DNA of 64,000 nucleotides from Burkholderia ambifaria AMMD (GTDB lineage Bacteria > Pseudomonadota > Gammaproteobacteria > Burkholderiales > Burkholderiaceae): NCBI RefSeq assembly GCF_000203915.1, contig NC_008392.1, forward strand, positions 992,001 to 1,056,000, written 5' to 3'. Positions within the stretch are counted from its first letter, which is position 1, and each line of letters begins with the position of its first letter. A program made the translations under genes and the position numbers. This document shows positions 35,522-44,692 of this stretch, in pieces. The notes beneath the pieces are model-generated. The model was not told the origin of the DNA. It saw only the letters and a list, made by a program, of their open reading frames with translations, and did no database searches.

Positions 35522-35887
35522 TCAGTCGTCAGTGTTCTCGTCCGGAGCAGGCGTCGCCACCATGGCTTCACGTTTTTCCGCCCATTTCAGCATCGCGTCC
35601 AAAGCAGGACACAAAGCCTGCCCCCAATCCGTTAGACGGTACTCGACTTTCGGCGGCACTTGCGGATACAGCTTTCGCGACACGATTCCATCGGATTCCA
35701 GTTGCCGAAGTTGTTGGGCCAGCATCTTCTGAGAAATCCCGGGGATCAACTTCTCGAGATCCGAGTAGCGTTGTACTTTTCCATCGAACAAATGGAAAAG
35801 GATGATCAGTTTCCATCGACCTTCCAGCAGTCGAAGAACTTCCTCTACCCCCAGTGCGGCGGTCGCGGGTGTGTATATCTTTCCCAT
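35522..35887 (-). CDS. HxlR-family transcriptional regulator
   Basis: A 121-residue winged-helix regulator. Typical pieces are VLRLLEGRWKLIILFHLFDG, YSDLEKLIPGISQKMLAQQL, RQLESDGIVSRKLYPQVPPK and VEYRLTDWGQALCPALDAML. Members of the family often sense electrophiles or redox changes. It diverges from the NTF2-like/SDR gene pair over 91 bp and is the likely regulator of that pair. Confidence 0.93.
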   Translation of the reverse strand: MGKIYTPATAALGVEEVLRLLEGRWKLIILFHLFDGKVQRYSDLEKLIPGISQKMLAQQLRQLESDGIVSRKLYPQVPPKVEYRLTDWGQALCPALDAMLKWAEKREAMVATPAPDENTDD

Positions 35888-35978
35888 AGCGCAGTAACTT
35901 ACTTTCCGGTGCGTTCTTGTTGAATAGATAGTCTATGGCGAAAATACTAGTACAGCCAACTATTGCGAGAACGCAACC

Positions 35979-36305
35979 ATGTCCCTTTCACTACCCGGTC
36001 CAGTCTCTGCCTACTTCAAGATCACCAATGGCGAGGACGTTACGCACATCGTCCGCGTCTTCTCGCAGGACGCGGTCGTCGTTGACGAAGGGCGGACGCA
36101 CCGAGGCCATGGTGCCATCGAGTCGTGGCGACAGGAGGCGCGGAAGAAATACGAGTACACCGCGGAGCCTGTCAGCGCTTCGCAGGAAGGCGATCGGCTG
36201 ACGGTCACGGCCAATGTTGTGGGCAACTTCCCGGGCAGCCCTGTCCAGCTCGATCATGTGTTCAGCCTTGAAGGCGACAAGATCAAGTCGTTGGAGATCG
36301 GTTGA
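35979..36305 (+). CDS. NTF2-like (SnoaL-fold) protein
   Basis: A 108-residue protein of the cone-shaped NTF2/SnoaL fold: [40 protein letters not shown] and [18 protein letters not shown] follow the family pattern ('..f..Da...d.g....G...I..w'). Its stop codon overlaps the start of the SDR gene (TGATG), so they are coupled. Such proteins act as small isomerases or dehydratases or just bind ligands. The substrate is unknown. Confidence 0.85.
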   Translation: MSLSLPGPVSAYFKITNGEDVTHIVRVFSQDAVVVDEGRTHRGHGAIESWRQEARKKYEYTAEPVSASQEGDRLTVTANVVGNFPGSPVQLDHVFSLEGDKIKSLEIG

Positions 36306-37084
36306 TGGCCATGAACCTGGAATTGCAAGGCAAGCGCGTCCTGGTGACGGCAGGCACCAAGGGGATCGGAAAGGCCGTCGTCGGCCTGTTCCACGAACTC
36401 GGCGCGAAAGTACTCACCGCGGCCAGAGGACAGCCGACCGATACGTTGGCTGACGTCTTCGTCGCAGCAGACTTGACGACAGTCGACGGCTGCGATGCGG
36501 TGGCAAGGGCCGTCACGGGCCACTTTGGAGGCGTGGACATCATCGTCCACGTCGCGGGTGGTTCGATGGCACCTGGTGGAGGGTTCGCCGCATTGGGTGA
36601 AGACGAGTGGGGGCAAGAATTGAACCTCAATCTGCTTCCTGCCGTCCGGCTGGATCGTGCATTGTTGCCCGGCATGTTGGCACAGGGTGCCGGCGTCGTC
36701 ATTCACGTCACCTCGATCCAACGCGAACTTCCGTTACCGGAATCGACCACCGCCTATGCGGCGGCAAAGGCCGCGCTCTCGACATACAGCAAGAGCTTGT
36801 CGAAAGAGGTTTCACCGAAGGGCATTCGTGTCGTTAGGGTGGCGCCCGGGTGGGTTGAAACCGAGGCATCCGTGGCGCTGGCCGAGCGGCTTGCCTTGCA
36901 GGCGGGCACCGACTACGAGGGTGGGAAAACGATCATCATGAATTCACTGGGCGGCATTCCGCTGGGGCGGCCGTCGCAACCCATCGAGGTGGCGAACCTC
37001 ATTGCATTCCTGGCTTCTCCGCGCGCAGCCACGATCACCGGAACGGAGTATGTGATAGACGGGGGCACGATTCCTACTGCGTAG
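36305..37084 (+). CDS. Short-chain dehydrogenase/reductase (SDR)
   Basis: A 259-residue NAD(P)-dependent oxidoreductase with the motif [16 protein letters not shown] in the NNAG place, a Ser in VIHVTSIQ, the catalytic YAAAK, and APGWVETEA. The end [12 protein letters not shown] is usual for this family. The ATG at 36305 overlaps the NTF2-like stop and has GGAG eight bases upstream; ATG 36311 is an alternative. It works with the NTF2-like protein under the divergent HxlR regulator, probably against a reactive carbonyl compound (inferred). Confidence 0.92.
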   Translation: MAMNLELQGKRVLVTAGTKGIGKAVVGLFHELGAKVLTAARGQPTDTLADVFVAADLTTVDGCDAVARAVTGHFGGVDIIVHVAGGSMAPGGGFAALGEDEWGQELNLNLLPAVRLDRALLPGMLAQGAGVVIHVTSIQRELPLPESTTAYAAAKAALSTYSKSLSKEVSPKGIRVVRVAPGWVETEASVALAERLALQAGTDYEGGKTIIMNSLGGIPLGRPSQPIEVANLIAFLASPRAATITGTEYVIDGGTIPTA

Positions 37085-37133
37085 GCATTCGGAAATATGA
37101 AGCGGCAAGGGAATCATCGCCCCGCGAAGCGCG

Positions 37134-38588
37134 CTATACGCATAACCCAACGGATAGAGGCGGTACGCGATTCGCCCAAGGTTGCGCACGCTCGAGTTGA
37201 GCAGCGAGCGAGAAGAGGAGCGATTCCGCACCGAACGCCCCAGCGAAATGGCTGCCGATCGGCAGGCCTTGCTCGTCCCAGTAAAGCGGCACCGACATCG
37301 CGGGCTGGCCGGTCGCGTTGAACCATGCGGTGAATGGAGAAAACCGGTGCGATCGCTCGATGACTTCGCTCAGCGATTGCGTGTCGTCCGTGGTGGCGAG
37401 TTCGGCCGGCGCAAGCGGCGGCATCGCGAGCGTCGGCGTCAGCAGCGCGTCGTAGCGCTCCATCAAACCGCCGAACGTGCGGCCCAGCGCATGAATCCAG
37501 TCGACGGCGCCCGCATATTCCGCGCCGCTGACATTACCCTTCTCCCGAAGGATGATGCGCGTGCGGGCCTCGACTTCGTCGTCGCGTACGGCACGGCCGC
37601 GCTGGCTGCCGACCGCGTCGACCAGCGCGCGGGTCTGCGCGCCGATGATCGTGAATACGCGGCCATAGAACGCTTCCGAATCGACGGGGCTTTCGAGCGG
37701 TTCGACGTGATGGCCGAGCGAGCGCAGCAACGCGACGGTATGGTCGAGTGCGGCACGACATGATGGGTGAAGCGGCCACGGCGGCGCCTGTTCGATGACG
37801 GCGATTTTCAACGGGCGTGGATCGCGCTGCGTGGCGGCGACGAACGTGTCGGCCTCATACGGCGCCGCATACGGCGCACCGGTATCGGCGCCGGCGGTCA
37901 GGTCGAGCAGCGCGGCGCTGTCGCGAACCGAGCGCGTGATCGCGTGGTTGATCCCCATGCCCGCCCATCCTTCGCCGATCATCGGGCCATTCGGCGTGCG
38001 GCCGCGCGTCGGCTTCAAGCCGAACACGCCGCAGCAAGACGCCGGCACGCGCAATGAGCCACCGCCGTCGTTGCCGTGCGCGAACGGCAGCACGCGGGCA
38101 GCGACGAGCGCCGCCGCGGCGCCGCTCGACCCGCCTGCGGTTACGTGCGGACTCCACGGATTGCGGGTGATGCCGAAGCGCGTGGACGACGTGCAATACG
38201 ATGTCCCAAGTTCCGGCGACAGCGACGTTCCCGCGATTGGTATGCCCGCGCGCCGCAGGCGCGCCACCAGTTCGCCGTCGAAGTCGGGCCGGTAGTCGCC
38301 GAACAGAAAAGAGCCGTTCGTCATGCGTGCGCCGTGCACCGGCATGAACAGGTCCTTGATCAGTGTCGGTACGCCGGCGAGCACGCTTTCGCCGCCGGTC
38401 AACGCAGAGGCCGCGTGCCGCGCCGAGTCGTCGAGCCGTTCCGCAACGGCATTCAGCATGGGGTCGATCGCGTCGAGATTCGCGCGGACGGCATCCAGCA
38501 GTTCCGTCGGTGTCACTTCTTTTGCGCGGACGAGTGCCGCGAGCGCGATCCCGTCGTGCGTGGCGATGAGCGTCTGGAAGTCTTTCAT
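37134..38588 (-). CDS. Amidase signature family hydrolase
   Basis: A 484-residue cytoplasmic amidase using the Ser-cisSer-Lys triad. The Lys lies in GVPTLIKDLF, the Ser pair in TAGGSSGAAAALVAARV and GNDGGGSLRVPASCCGVFGL. The C-terminus holds FNATGQPAMSVPL, as usual. The start at 38588 (MKDFQTLIA) is preferred by family resemblance; an ATG at 38609 is possible, and neither has a clear ribosome site. It is the last gene of a minus-strand unit with an outer-membrane channel and an MFS protein, so it probably hydrolyses an imported amide. Confidence 0.92.
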   Translation of the reverse strand: MKDFQTLIATHDGIALAALVRAKEVTPTELLDAVRANLDAIDPMLNAVAERLDDSARHAASALTGGESVLAGVPTLIKDLFMPVHGARMTNGSFLFGDYRPDFDGELVARLRRAGIPIAGTSLSPELGTSYCTSSTRFGITRNPWSPHVTAGGSSGAAAALVAARVLPFAHGNDGGGSLRVPASCCGVFGLKPTRGRTPNGPMIGEGWAGMGINHAITRSVRDSAALLDLTAGADTGAPYAAPYEADTFVAATQRDPRPLKIAVIEQAPPWPLHPSCRAALDHTVALLRSLGHHVEPLESPVDSEAFYGRVFTIIGAQTRALVDAVGSQRGRAVRDDEVEARTRIILREKGNVSGAEYAGAVDWIHALGRTFGGLMERYDALLTPTLAMPPLAPAELATTDDTQSLSEVIERSHRFSPFTAWFNATGQPAMSVPLYWDEQGLPIGSHFAGAFGAESLLFSLAAQLERAQPWANRVPPLSVGLCV

Positions 38589-38624
38589 GGGTCTATCGTT
38601 GGAGAACATGAGTACGTGAGTGGA

Positions 38625-39854
38625 TCATTCGTCGCCGCGGCAGCGAGCTGCCGGCAACAACCAGAGCAACGCGATGACGGCCGTGCCCGCCGCAATCGCG
38701 AACACGGCGGGGCGTAGGCCGCCGAACGCCTGTGCGCAACCGAACACGACCAGCGGGCTGACGAACTGCCCGAGATAGAGCGCGGCAGTGAACCCACCGA
38801 GGCCACGCCCGCGCATCGCGAGCGACAGCTTGCGCATCAGCGGCAGGACTGCATTGGGAACCAGCATCCCGCCGCCGAAGCCGTGAATCACGACCGCCGC
38901 GACGATGGCCGGTACCGTATGGGCGCGGGCCAGCAAGGCGAGGCCCGTCGCAAGCAGCGCAAGCAGCACGACGTTGACGAAGCGGCGGCCGAGCGCACCC
39001 CGCAACCATGGCCATGCGATCGAGCCGGCCAGCGTCGACAGCAGACCGACGCCGGCTACCGCGCCGATCACCGTCGACGAGCGCTGGCCGATGTCGATTA
39101 TCAGCTGCGGCATCTGCACCGGAACCACGAACGAGCTGACCATTCCGACGCAGATCAGCACGTAGCCGGTGGCGAGCGTCGATGCGAGCCGGGCACCGGA
39201 CAGCGTCGTGACGCCATCGCCCGGTTCGGCGGGTTCGCCGTCGCGCAGCGGTTCCCACAGTACGGTCGCGATCGCCGGCACGAGCAGGATCGGCAGCAGA
39301 TAGAGATAGAACGGATAGCGCCACGCGTGCTCGCCGGCGGCGCCGCCGAGCACGAAGAACACCGTGCCGACAAGGCCGATCGTGACGACCTGCCGGTTCA
39401 CGTAGCGTACGCGTTGTTCGCCACGCCAGTAGTCGCCGATCAGCGTCGTGCAGCACGTCATCACGCACGCTTCCGCGGCGCCGAGCGCGAACCGGCAGGC
39501 GAGGATCGCGCCGAGGTCGTTGAGCCATGCTGGCGCGGCGCCGACCAGGCCGTACAGGAGCGTGGCGAGCAACAGCAGCATCTTGCGTCCGACGCGATCG
39601 GCAAGCCAGCCGGCGAGCGGCGCGCACAGCGCGATCGCGAGCGCCGGGCCGGTCGCAACGAGCGGCACGAGCCCGGCCAGCCGCGGATCGGCCGGCACGA
39701 ATTCGGCTGCGAGTTTGGGCAGGATCGGTGCGATCATCACCGCGCCCATGACGGTGAGGCTGCTGCCGAGCAGCAGCACGGCGCCCTGGCGTGCGCCGGC
39801 CTGCCTGACGGCACCCGCATAGCGCGCGGCGGGCGTTGAAGAAAACGGATTCAT
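38625..39854 (-). CDS. MFS transporter
   Basis: A 409-residue membrane protein of about 12 helices with the MFS motif GWLADRVGRKMLLLLATLLY after helix 2, and the second-half RRFVNVVLLALLATGLALLA. The N-terminal Pro of MIAPILPKLAAEF is typical of the drug/H+ antiporter-like group, so it may import or export. It lies between the outer-membrane channel gene (22-bp gap) and the amidase gene. In this operon, uptake of the amidase substrate is the simplest role. Confidence 0.88.
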   Translation of the reverse strand: MNPFSSTPAARYAGAVRQAGARQGAVLLLGSSLTVMGAVMIAPILPKLAAEFVPADPRLAGLVPLVATGPALAIALCAPLAGWLADRVGRKMLLLLATLLYGLVGAAPAWLNDLGAILACRFALGAAEACVMTCCTTLIGDYWRGEQRVRYVNRQVVTIGLVGTVFFVLGGAAGEHAWRYPFYLYLLPILLVPAIATVLWEPLRDGEPAEPGDGVTTLSGARLASTLATGYVLICVGMVSSFVVPVQMPQLIIDIGQRSSTVIGAVAGVGLLSTLAGSIAWPWLRGALGRRFVNVVLLALLATGLALLARAHTVPAIVAAVVIHGFGGGMLVPNAVLPLMRKLSLAMRGRGLGGFTAALYLGQFVSPLVVFGCAQAFGGLRPAVFAIAAGTAVIALLWLLPAARCRGDE

Positions 39855-39876
39855 CGACGACTCCCGAAACGGAACA

Positions 39877-40815
39877 TCAGAATGACAGCGCCGCACGCAG
39901 TGCGACCTGGTACCCCTGCGCGCGGTTTTGCGCACCGAATTCCTTGTATGCGTGCAGCCATATCGCGGGCCTGCCCGGTTCGACGTAGCTGATCGCCGGG
40001 CCCAGCGCGTTGACGCGCGCACGGTTGCCGTCGACGTTCGGGCCATGGTCGTTGCTCAACTGCCGCTCGATGTAGCCGCCGAGGCCCGCGGTAAACGGGC
40101 CGATATGCTGGCCGACCGCAAATTCCTGGCGAAAGCCGGTGCCGCTGCGATAGTTCGTCGCGCGATTGGTCGTGTTCTGGTCGATCTCGATGCTGGTCGA
40201 GATTTCGAATCCGCTGTCGGTGATGTAGGTCGCGCCGATGATCGGCGAGAAGGTCCAGTGGTTGACGCCGGGATTGAAGAGCCGCGACGCGCGATAGGCA
40301 CCAGTCGGCGCCTGCGCCTGCAGCGCGATGTTGACGAACAGATTGGGCAGCGTCCACGCGAGGATCAGCGGCTGGAAGTCCGCATCGCCGATATTGGTCG
40401 GATTGGCCGACATCGCGAGCGTTCCTGCCGGCGTCGGCACGTTTACGTGCCCGTTCAGGTTCAGGAACGGCACGATCGCGCCGAAGCCGACGTTGGCGCC
40501 GAACAATTTGACGTTAGTCATCCTGATGTACGCGAGGCTCCACGACGCGGCAGTCAGCGAGAAGTCGGCGTTGCCGCCGTTGCGGAGCGTGTGAGTCGAG
40601 TAGTACGCGAAGCGCGTCGCGAGCGTGCCGTTGGGCGTGGGCGGCGGGGCGATTCCCGCGCCGAAATCGAACACGCCGAACGGCGTGATGGGACCGTCGT
40701 TTTCGAGCGCCCGGGCGGGATTGCAGGCGAGCGTGGCCGCCAATGCGCCGATTGCGACGGTGGTCGTCCGTGCGCCGCGGCGCTGCGCGCCGTGCGGACG
40801 TCTGAGGATCTTCAT
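39877..40815 (-). CDS. Outer-membrane channel of the MetA/SphA (phenol degradation) family
   Basis: A 312-residue protein with a signal peptide (about residues 1-36, ending PARA), followed by beta-barrel-type sequence with aromatic belts. Family-like parts are GVFDFGAGIAPPPTPNGT, ADFQPLILAWTLPNLFV and AYRASRLFNPGVNHWTFSP. The last residue is Phe (ALRAALSF), as in outer-membrane barrels. Members are encoded in aromatic catabolic operons and are thought to admit hydrophobic substrates. It starts the channel-MFS-amidase unit downstream of an AraC regulator. Confidence 0.85.
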   Translation of the reverse strand: MKILRRPHGAQRRGARTTTVAIGALAATLACNPARALENDGPITPFGVFDFGAGIAPPPTPNGTLATRFAYYSTHTLRNGGNADFSLTAASWSLAYIRMTNVKLFGANVGFGAIVPFLNLNGHVNVPTPAGTLAMSANPTNIGDADFQPLILAWTLPNLFVNIALQAQAPTGAYRASRLFNPGVNHWTFSPIIGATYITDSGFEISTSIEIDQNTTNRATNYRSGTGFRQEFAVGQHIGPFTAGLGGYIERQLSNDHGPNVDGNRARVNALGPAISYVEPGRPAIWLHAYKEFGAQNRAQGYQVALRAALSF

Positions 40816-40893
40816 CGTGCCGTTCCCCGTACAGTTGAAATGTGTACGGAGTCTAGGAACGTCAAAATCCGGCGCGTTATCCGCTTTTGGTAA

Positions 40894-41919
40894 TTATCGC
40901 GATGGGCGTTTGAGCGTGTCGGACGGCAGTTCGCCGAACAGTTCACGGTAGTGCGCCGCGAACCGGCTCAGGTGCCAGAAGCCCCAGCGGCATGCGACGT
41001 CGCTGACCGAAGCGTTCGATGGAGAATGCTCGCGCAGTTCGCGGCGCACGGCGTTGAGCCGCAGCACGCGCAAGTACCACGCGGGATGCGTGCCGAGGAT
41101 CTCCTCGAAGCAATACTGCAATTTGCGCCGGCTTGCGCCCACCGCGCGGCACACGTCGAGCACGGTCAGCGGCGCGTCGGGCTGCGAGACGACGAGTTCG
41201 CGCACGCGCTCGACGACGCGGCGGCGCGCGGACGGATCGAGGCGAACCGGGCGGCCGGCTGCTTCCAGCGCGTCGACGAGCTCGACCAGAATGGCGTCGC
41301 GTAGCGTCCTGCGCGCTTGCGGCAGCGCGAACGGGCGCTCGGACGTGTCGGCCGCATCGAAGCTGGCCACCAGCAGGGATGTCAACGCGTCGTAGCGGGC
41401 GGCCGGCACACGGACGACGCTGGTTTCGTTCGACAAGGTTCCGGTGCAGTCGCCGTCGTCTTCATCGGCGAGCCATGCCAGCGTGCGCAGCGTGTCGGTC
41501 GGCACCGTCAGCAGCACGACGTCCTGATGGTCGGGCGTGCGCAGCTCGGGCAGCGACGTACCGCCGGAGACGAGCAATGCCTTGTCGCGCAGCGGCGTGC
41601 CGCCGCAGTATCCGGCGCCCGCGGTTTCCAGCGGGATGCTGAATGATGTGCTGCCGGCGCGCTGATCGCCGCGCTTGAGCAGCGCGCGATTCACGCGTTC
41701 GCGCAGCAACTGCATGCCGTCGAAACGAATTTCGTGCAGCGTGCCCTGGAACGGCCCGGGCGACAATTGATCGAGCCGGATGGACCAGCCGTGCGTACAT
41801 TCCGCATGGCTGTCGACGTCATTGCACGTGAAGCGCCGGTTGAATGGCGTCGCGCCCAACGTAGGATCGACTTGCGAACGAGTAATGGACCGACCGAGGT
41901 GCACCGGGTCGTCTTTCAT
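40894..41919 (-). CDS. AraC-family regulator of the amidase operon
   Basis: A 341-residue regulator whose C-terminal 100 residues form the double helix-turn-helix (VLDVCRAVGASRRKLQYCFE, WYLRVLRLNAVRRELREHS, VSDVACRWGFWHLSRFAAHY). The N-terminal 200 residues are a cupin-like sensing domain of the type seen in FeaR/EutR relatives. The ATG at 41919 is chosen as the domain start; the frame extends 15 codons further. It precedes the channel-MFS-amidase genes on the same strand and presumably activates them in response to the substrate. Confidence 0.9.
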   Translation of the reverse strand: MKDDPVHLGRSITRSQVDPTLGATPFNRRFTCNDVDSHAECTHGWSIRLDQLSPGPFQGTLHEIRFDGMQLLRERVNRALLKRGDQRAGSTSFSIPLETAGAGYCGGTPLRDKALLVSGGTSLPELRTPDHQDVVLLTVPTDTLRTLAWLADEDDGDCTGTLSNETSVVRVPAARYDALTSLLVASFDAADTSERPFALPQARRTLRDAILVELVDALEAAGRPVRLDPSARRRVVERVRELVVSQPDAPLTVLDVCRAVGASRRKLQYCFEEILGTHPAWYLRVLRLNAVRRELREHSPSNASVSDVACRWGFWHLSRFAAHYRELFGELPSDTLKRPSR

Positions 41920-41985
41920 GATGGCGGGTGACGAAGGAGATTCCCGGCGACATTGTTTCGCCAAAAAGACATTGGCAAGTCGTTT

Positions 41986-42144
41986 TTACCCGAGCTCACC
42001 GTATGGCGAGCCCGGTGGGAATGCCTGCGTCAGGTCCTGTACTTCGGCCGGCGTCGCCGGTCCGTTGATCAACTGCTCCAGCAGTTCCGCGGACGGTTCA
42101 GGCAGCAGCCCGCGGGCCGCTGCCTCATGACGTGCTTGGCTCAC
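41986..42144 (-). CDS. Short frame, possible transposase remnant
   Basis: A 52-residue frame from a GTG: VSQARHEAAARGLLPEPSAE, then LLEQLINGPATPAEVQDLTQ and a short end before the stop. The helical pattern recalls the extreme N-terminus of IS256-type transposases, but no other part of an element is present and no terminal repeats are seen. It could also be an unrelated small gene. It lies between two AraC genes, where a small insertion scar would not be surprising. Confidence 0.35.
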   Translation of the reverse strand: MSQARHEAAARGLLPEPSAELLEQLINGPATPAEVQDLTQAFPPGSPYGELG

Positions 42145-42209
42145 ACAATGACGGATCGGTCGACGCTATGGTCAAAGGCCGATGCGGCACGCGTTGACCG
42201 GCACGGTGT

Positions 42210-43079
42210 TCATCGCAACATAGTCAGCCATCGAGTGGGCGTCAATCCAAACGCCTCGACAAACTGACGAGACATATGACTTTGGTCCGCAAAGCCCACC
42301 GCGACCGCACACTCGGCTAGCGGCGTGCCATTCGACATCAGACGCCTGGCGATATCCAGTCGACGCATTGTCATGTATCTGGAAGGGCTCGTTCCAAAGA
42401 ACTGCCGGAAGTCGCGCGACAGGCTCCATCGGTCGCGTCCACTCTCCCTCGCGAGCACATCCAACTCGATCCGCTGGCTAGGCGCGCTCCGGATGCAATC
42501 GCGAGCGATCAGCGCTGCCTTGATGTTGCCGGTGTGCTTTGCTTTGGCTGTTCCGGCGGCGGCCTGCAGGGCCATAGCCAGATCAAACAGTAGATCTGTA
42601 CGCTCGAGCGGTTCAAGCGGGCGGTCGAACTCTCTGAGCATCGCCCATATCGCTTGATATAGCTGCGCGTTTTGCGACACGCCTTCCTTGATGAACGGAA
42701 GGGAAGTTTGGCCGAGAATTTGCTGAAGCGCTTCCGGCTGCAGATGAACGATGCGATAGCAATATCCAGCAACCGTTCCGGCCCGCCCATCGTGTATCTC
42801 GTCCGGGTGAATGACGACGGTATCGCCCGGTGAGCTATGCACCAATTCGCCCCGATAGCGGATCGATTGAATTCCAGCGGTGGTTATCCCGACCGCATAA
42901 GTGTCGTGACGATGCGGGCCATACGCTCGGCCTCTGAAAAAAGCCTCGATTCGATAAAAAAGGGCATCGTCGGAAGATACGCGCATCCAGTCCCGCCCGG
43001 ATCCCGAGCGATCGACACGCCCGGTTTTCTCCGGTGTAGTTGGGGCAGCGGATTGGTCGCCAGGTCGCAAGGATGCCAT
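42210..43079 (-). CDS. AraC-family regulator with N-terminal cupin
   Basis: A 289-residue regulator. The N-terminal half is a cupin ligand domain (FFRGRAYGPHRHDTYAVGIT, HSSPGDTVVIHPDEIHDGRA), as in the AraC-ligand family. The C-terminus is the double helix-turn-helix (LDVLARESGRDRWSLSRDFR, SPSRYMTMRRLDIARRLMSN, ECAVAVGFADQSHMSRQF). The ATG at 43079 is given; ATG 42986 is another candidate, and the frame is open further upstream. It diverges from the aminotransferase gene (about 250 bp between) and is the likely regulator of the first catabolic genes. Confidence 0.85.
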   Translation of the reverse strand: MASLRPGDQSAAPTTPEKTGRVDRSGSGRDWMRVSSDDALFYRIEAFFRGRAYGPHRHDTYAVGITTAGIQSIRYRGELVHSSPGDTVVIHPDEIHDGRAGTVAGYCYRIVHLQPEALQQILGQTSLPFIKEGVSQNAQLYQAIWAMLREFDRPLEPLERTDLLFDLAMALQAAAGTAKAKHTGNIKAALIARDCIRSAPSQRIELDVLARESGRDRWSLSRDFRQFFGTSPSRYMTMRRLDIARRLMSNGTPLAECAVAVGFADQSHMSRQFVEAFGLTPTRWLTMLR

Positions 43080-43327
43080 GCTGCGGTGCAATGTGTGTCG
43101 TCCGAGGGCACTTGTTCGATCCCTCGTCCAAGGTTCTATCTCACTTCGGCTTTGGCTGGCATCGTCGCACAAAGCTGGCTCGCGGGCAATGCAGGAGGGC
43201 TGCGCAGAGGAAAGGGCGTAACGCGCACAAAGGTTCAAGACACTTCGATATGTCGGGGCTACCTTTACTTCGCACCGCTCCGCACGGAACGGTTCCCGGA
43301 TCAACCAACGACTAGGCCCTAGATACG

Positions 43328-44452
43328 ATGACCACGCAAAGTAAGAGCGCAGAGATTGCGATTCACCTGTCCGCAACGGCTCGCTCCGCAGACGAGCGGA
43401 AGAGATTGATGGAGTCGAAGTTCAACTTCGGCGAGCTCTTTACCGACCATATGCTCACAGCACAGTACTCGCCCACGGAAGGTTGGCACGATTTCCGTAT
43501 TGCCGCCGTGGCGCCTTTCGAAATGCATCCTGCGTCCACGGTTCTCCACTACGGCCAGGCAATATTCGAGGGGATGAAGGCCTACGCGACCCCCGACGGT
43601 GGCGTCGCACTGTTTCGTCCGGAAATGAACGCCCGTCGATTCAGGGAAAGTGCGGAACGCATGGCCATGCCTCCGGTTCCGGAAGAGATGTTTGTGGCGT
43701 CGCTCAACGCACTTGTCCAGATTGAACGAACGTGGGTGCCCGATGCCATCGGCGCGGCGCTGTACTTGCGTCCGATGATGTTCGCGCGGGATGTGCGGTT
43801 GCTCACGAAACCATCGCAGTCGTACACCTTTGCCGTGATTGCGAGCCCGGTTTCCGAATACTTTCGCAATGGATTGGCGCCGATCACGGTGTGGATATCG
43901 GACAAATATATTCGCGCTGCGCGTGGGGGCACCGGCGAAGCGAAGTGTGCCGGCAACTACGCGGGCGGTTTCGCTGCACAGGCCGAAGCCGCGGCACATG
44001 ACTGCGAGCAAGTGGTTTGGCTGGATGCATTCGATCGGCAAACCATCGAGGAGCTGGGCGGCATGAACGTGTATTTTGTTTTCAAAAACGGAGATCGAAC
44101 AACGCTCGTCACGCCGAAGGCGACGGGCACGCTGTTGAAGGGAGTGACGCGGGACAGTCTACTGACGGTTGCCAAAGATTGTGGATATGAAGTGGAAGAA
44201 CGGCGCATCGATGTTCAGGAGTGGCGCGAAGGGTGTCGTTCTGGGGCAATTACAGAAGTATTCGCATGCGGAACGGCGGCGGTTCTTGTGCCAGTCGGGC
44301 GCGCCAAATCGTCCACTGGTGAAGATATCGTGGTGAATGGTGGCGCATCCGGTCCCGTCGCAGCGAATCTGAGAGATAGGCTTCTGGCGATTCAGCACGG
44401 CACGGCGCCGGATACACACGGCTGGCTGTCGCGGGTGACCGGCGGCGCCTGA
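43328..44452 (+). CDS. Branched-chain aminotransferase-like enzyme (PLP fold type IV)
   Basis: A 374-residue PLP enzyme moving an amino group between an amino acid and a 2-oxo acid. It shows LHYGQAIFEGMKAYATPDGG, RPEMNARRFRESAERM and the lysine block GGTGEAKCAGNYAGG (Lys206). The later blocks GGMNVYFVF and ITEVFACGTAAVLVPVG are also typical of IlvE-type enzymes. Housekeeping ilvE is not expected in such a place, so this copy may act on a special amino acid as the first catabolic step. It diverges from an AraC gene and is followed by an aldehyde dehydrogenase. Confidence 0.92.
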   Translation: MTTQSKSAEIAIHLSATARSADERKRLMESKFNFGELFTDHMLTAQYSPTEGWHDFRIAAVAPFEMHPASTVLHYGQAIFEGMKAYATPDGGVALFRPEMNARRFRESAERMAMPPVPEEMFVASLNALVQIERTWVPDAIGAALYLRPMMFARDVRLLTKPSQSYTFAVIASPVSEYFRNGLAPITVWISDKYIRAARGGTGEAKCAGNYAGGFAAQAEAAAHDCEQVVWLDAFDRQTIEELGGMNVYFVFKNGDRTTLVTPKATGTLLKGVTRDSLLTVAKDCGYEVEERRIDVQEWREGCRSGAITEVFACGTAAVLVPVGRAKSSTGEDIVVNGGASGPVAANLRDRLLAIQHGTAPDTHGWLSRVTGGA

Positions 44453-44692
44453 GCCAAGCGCTGAAACTCGATAGGGATGGTTGACCGCGTTAGAGAGCGA
44501 ATCGAACGAATCTAATTCGATAAGGATGGCAAATTAATTTGAGACCGCCCGCCGGCAGCTACGTTCGTCGCCCTACCCGTAGTATTGCTGGCATCAATGG
44601 TCCGATATCAAAACGAAATGCTCCGGAACGCACCCCGTCGTTATATTGCTATCTGACTGTACGGAACAGTGAGCTAAGAGGAATCGCGAATC

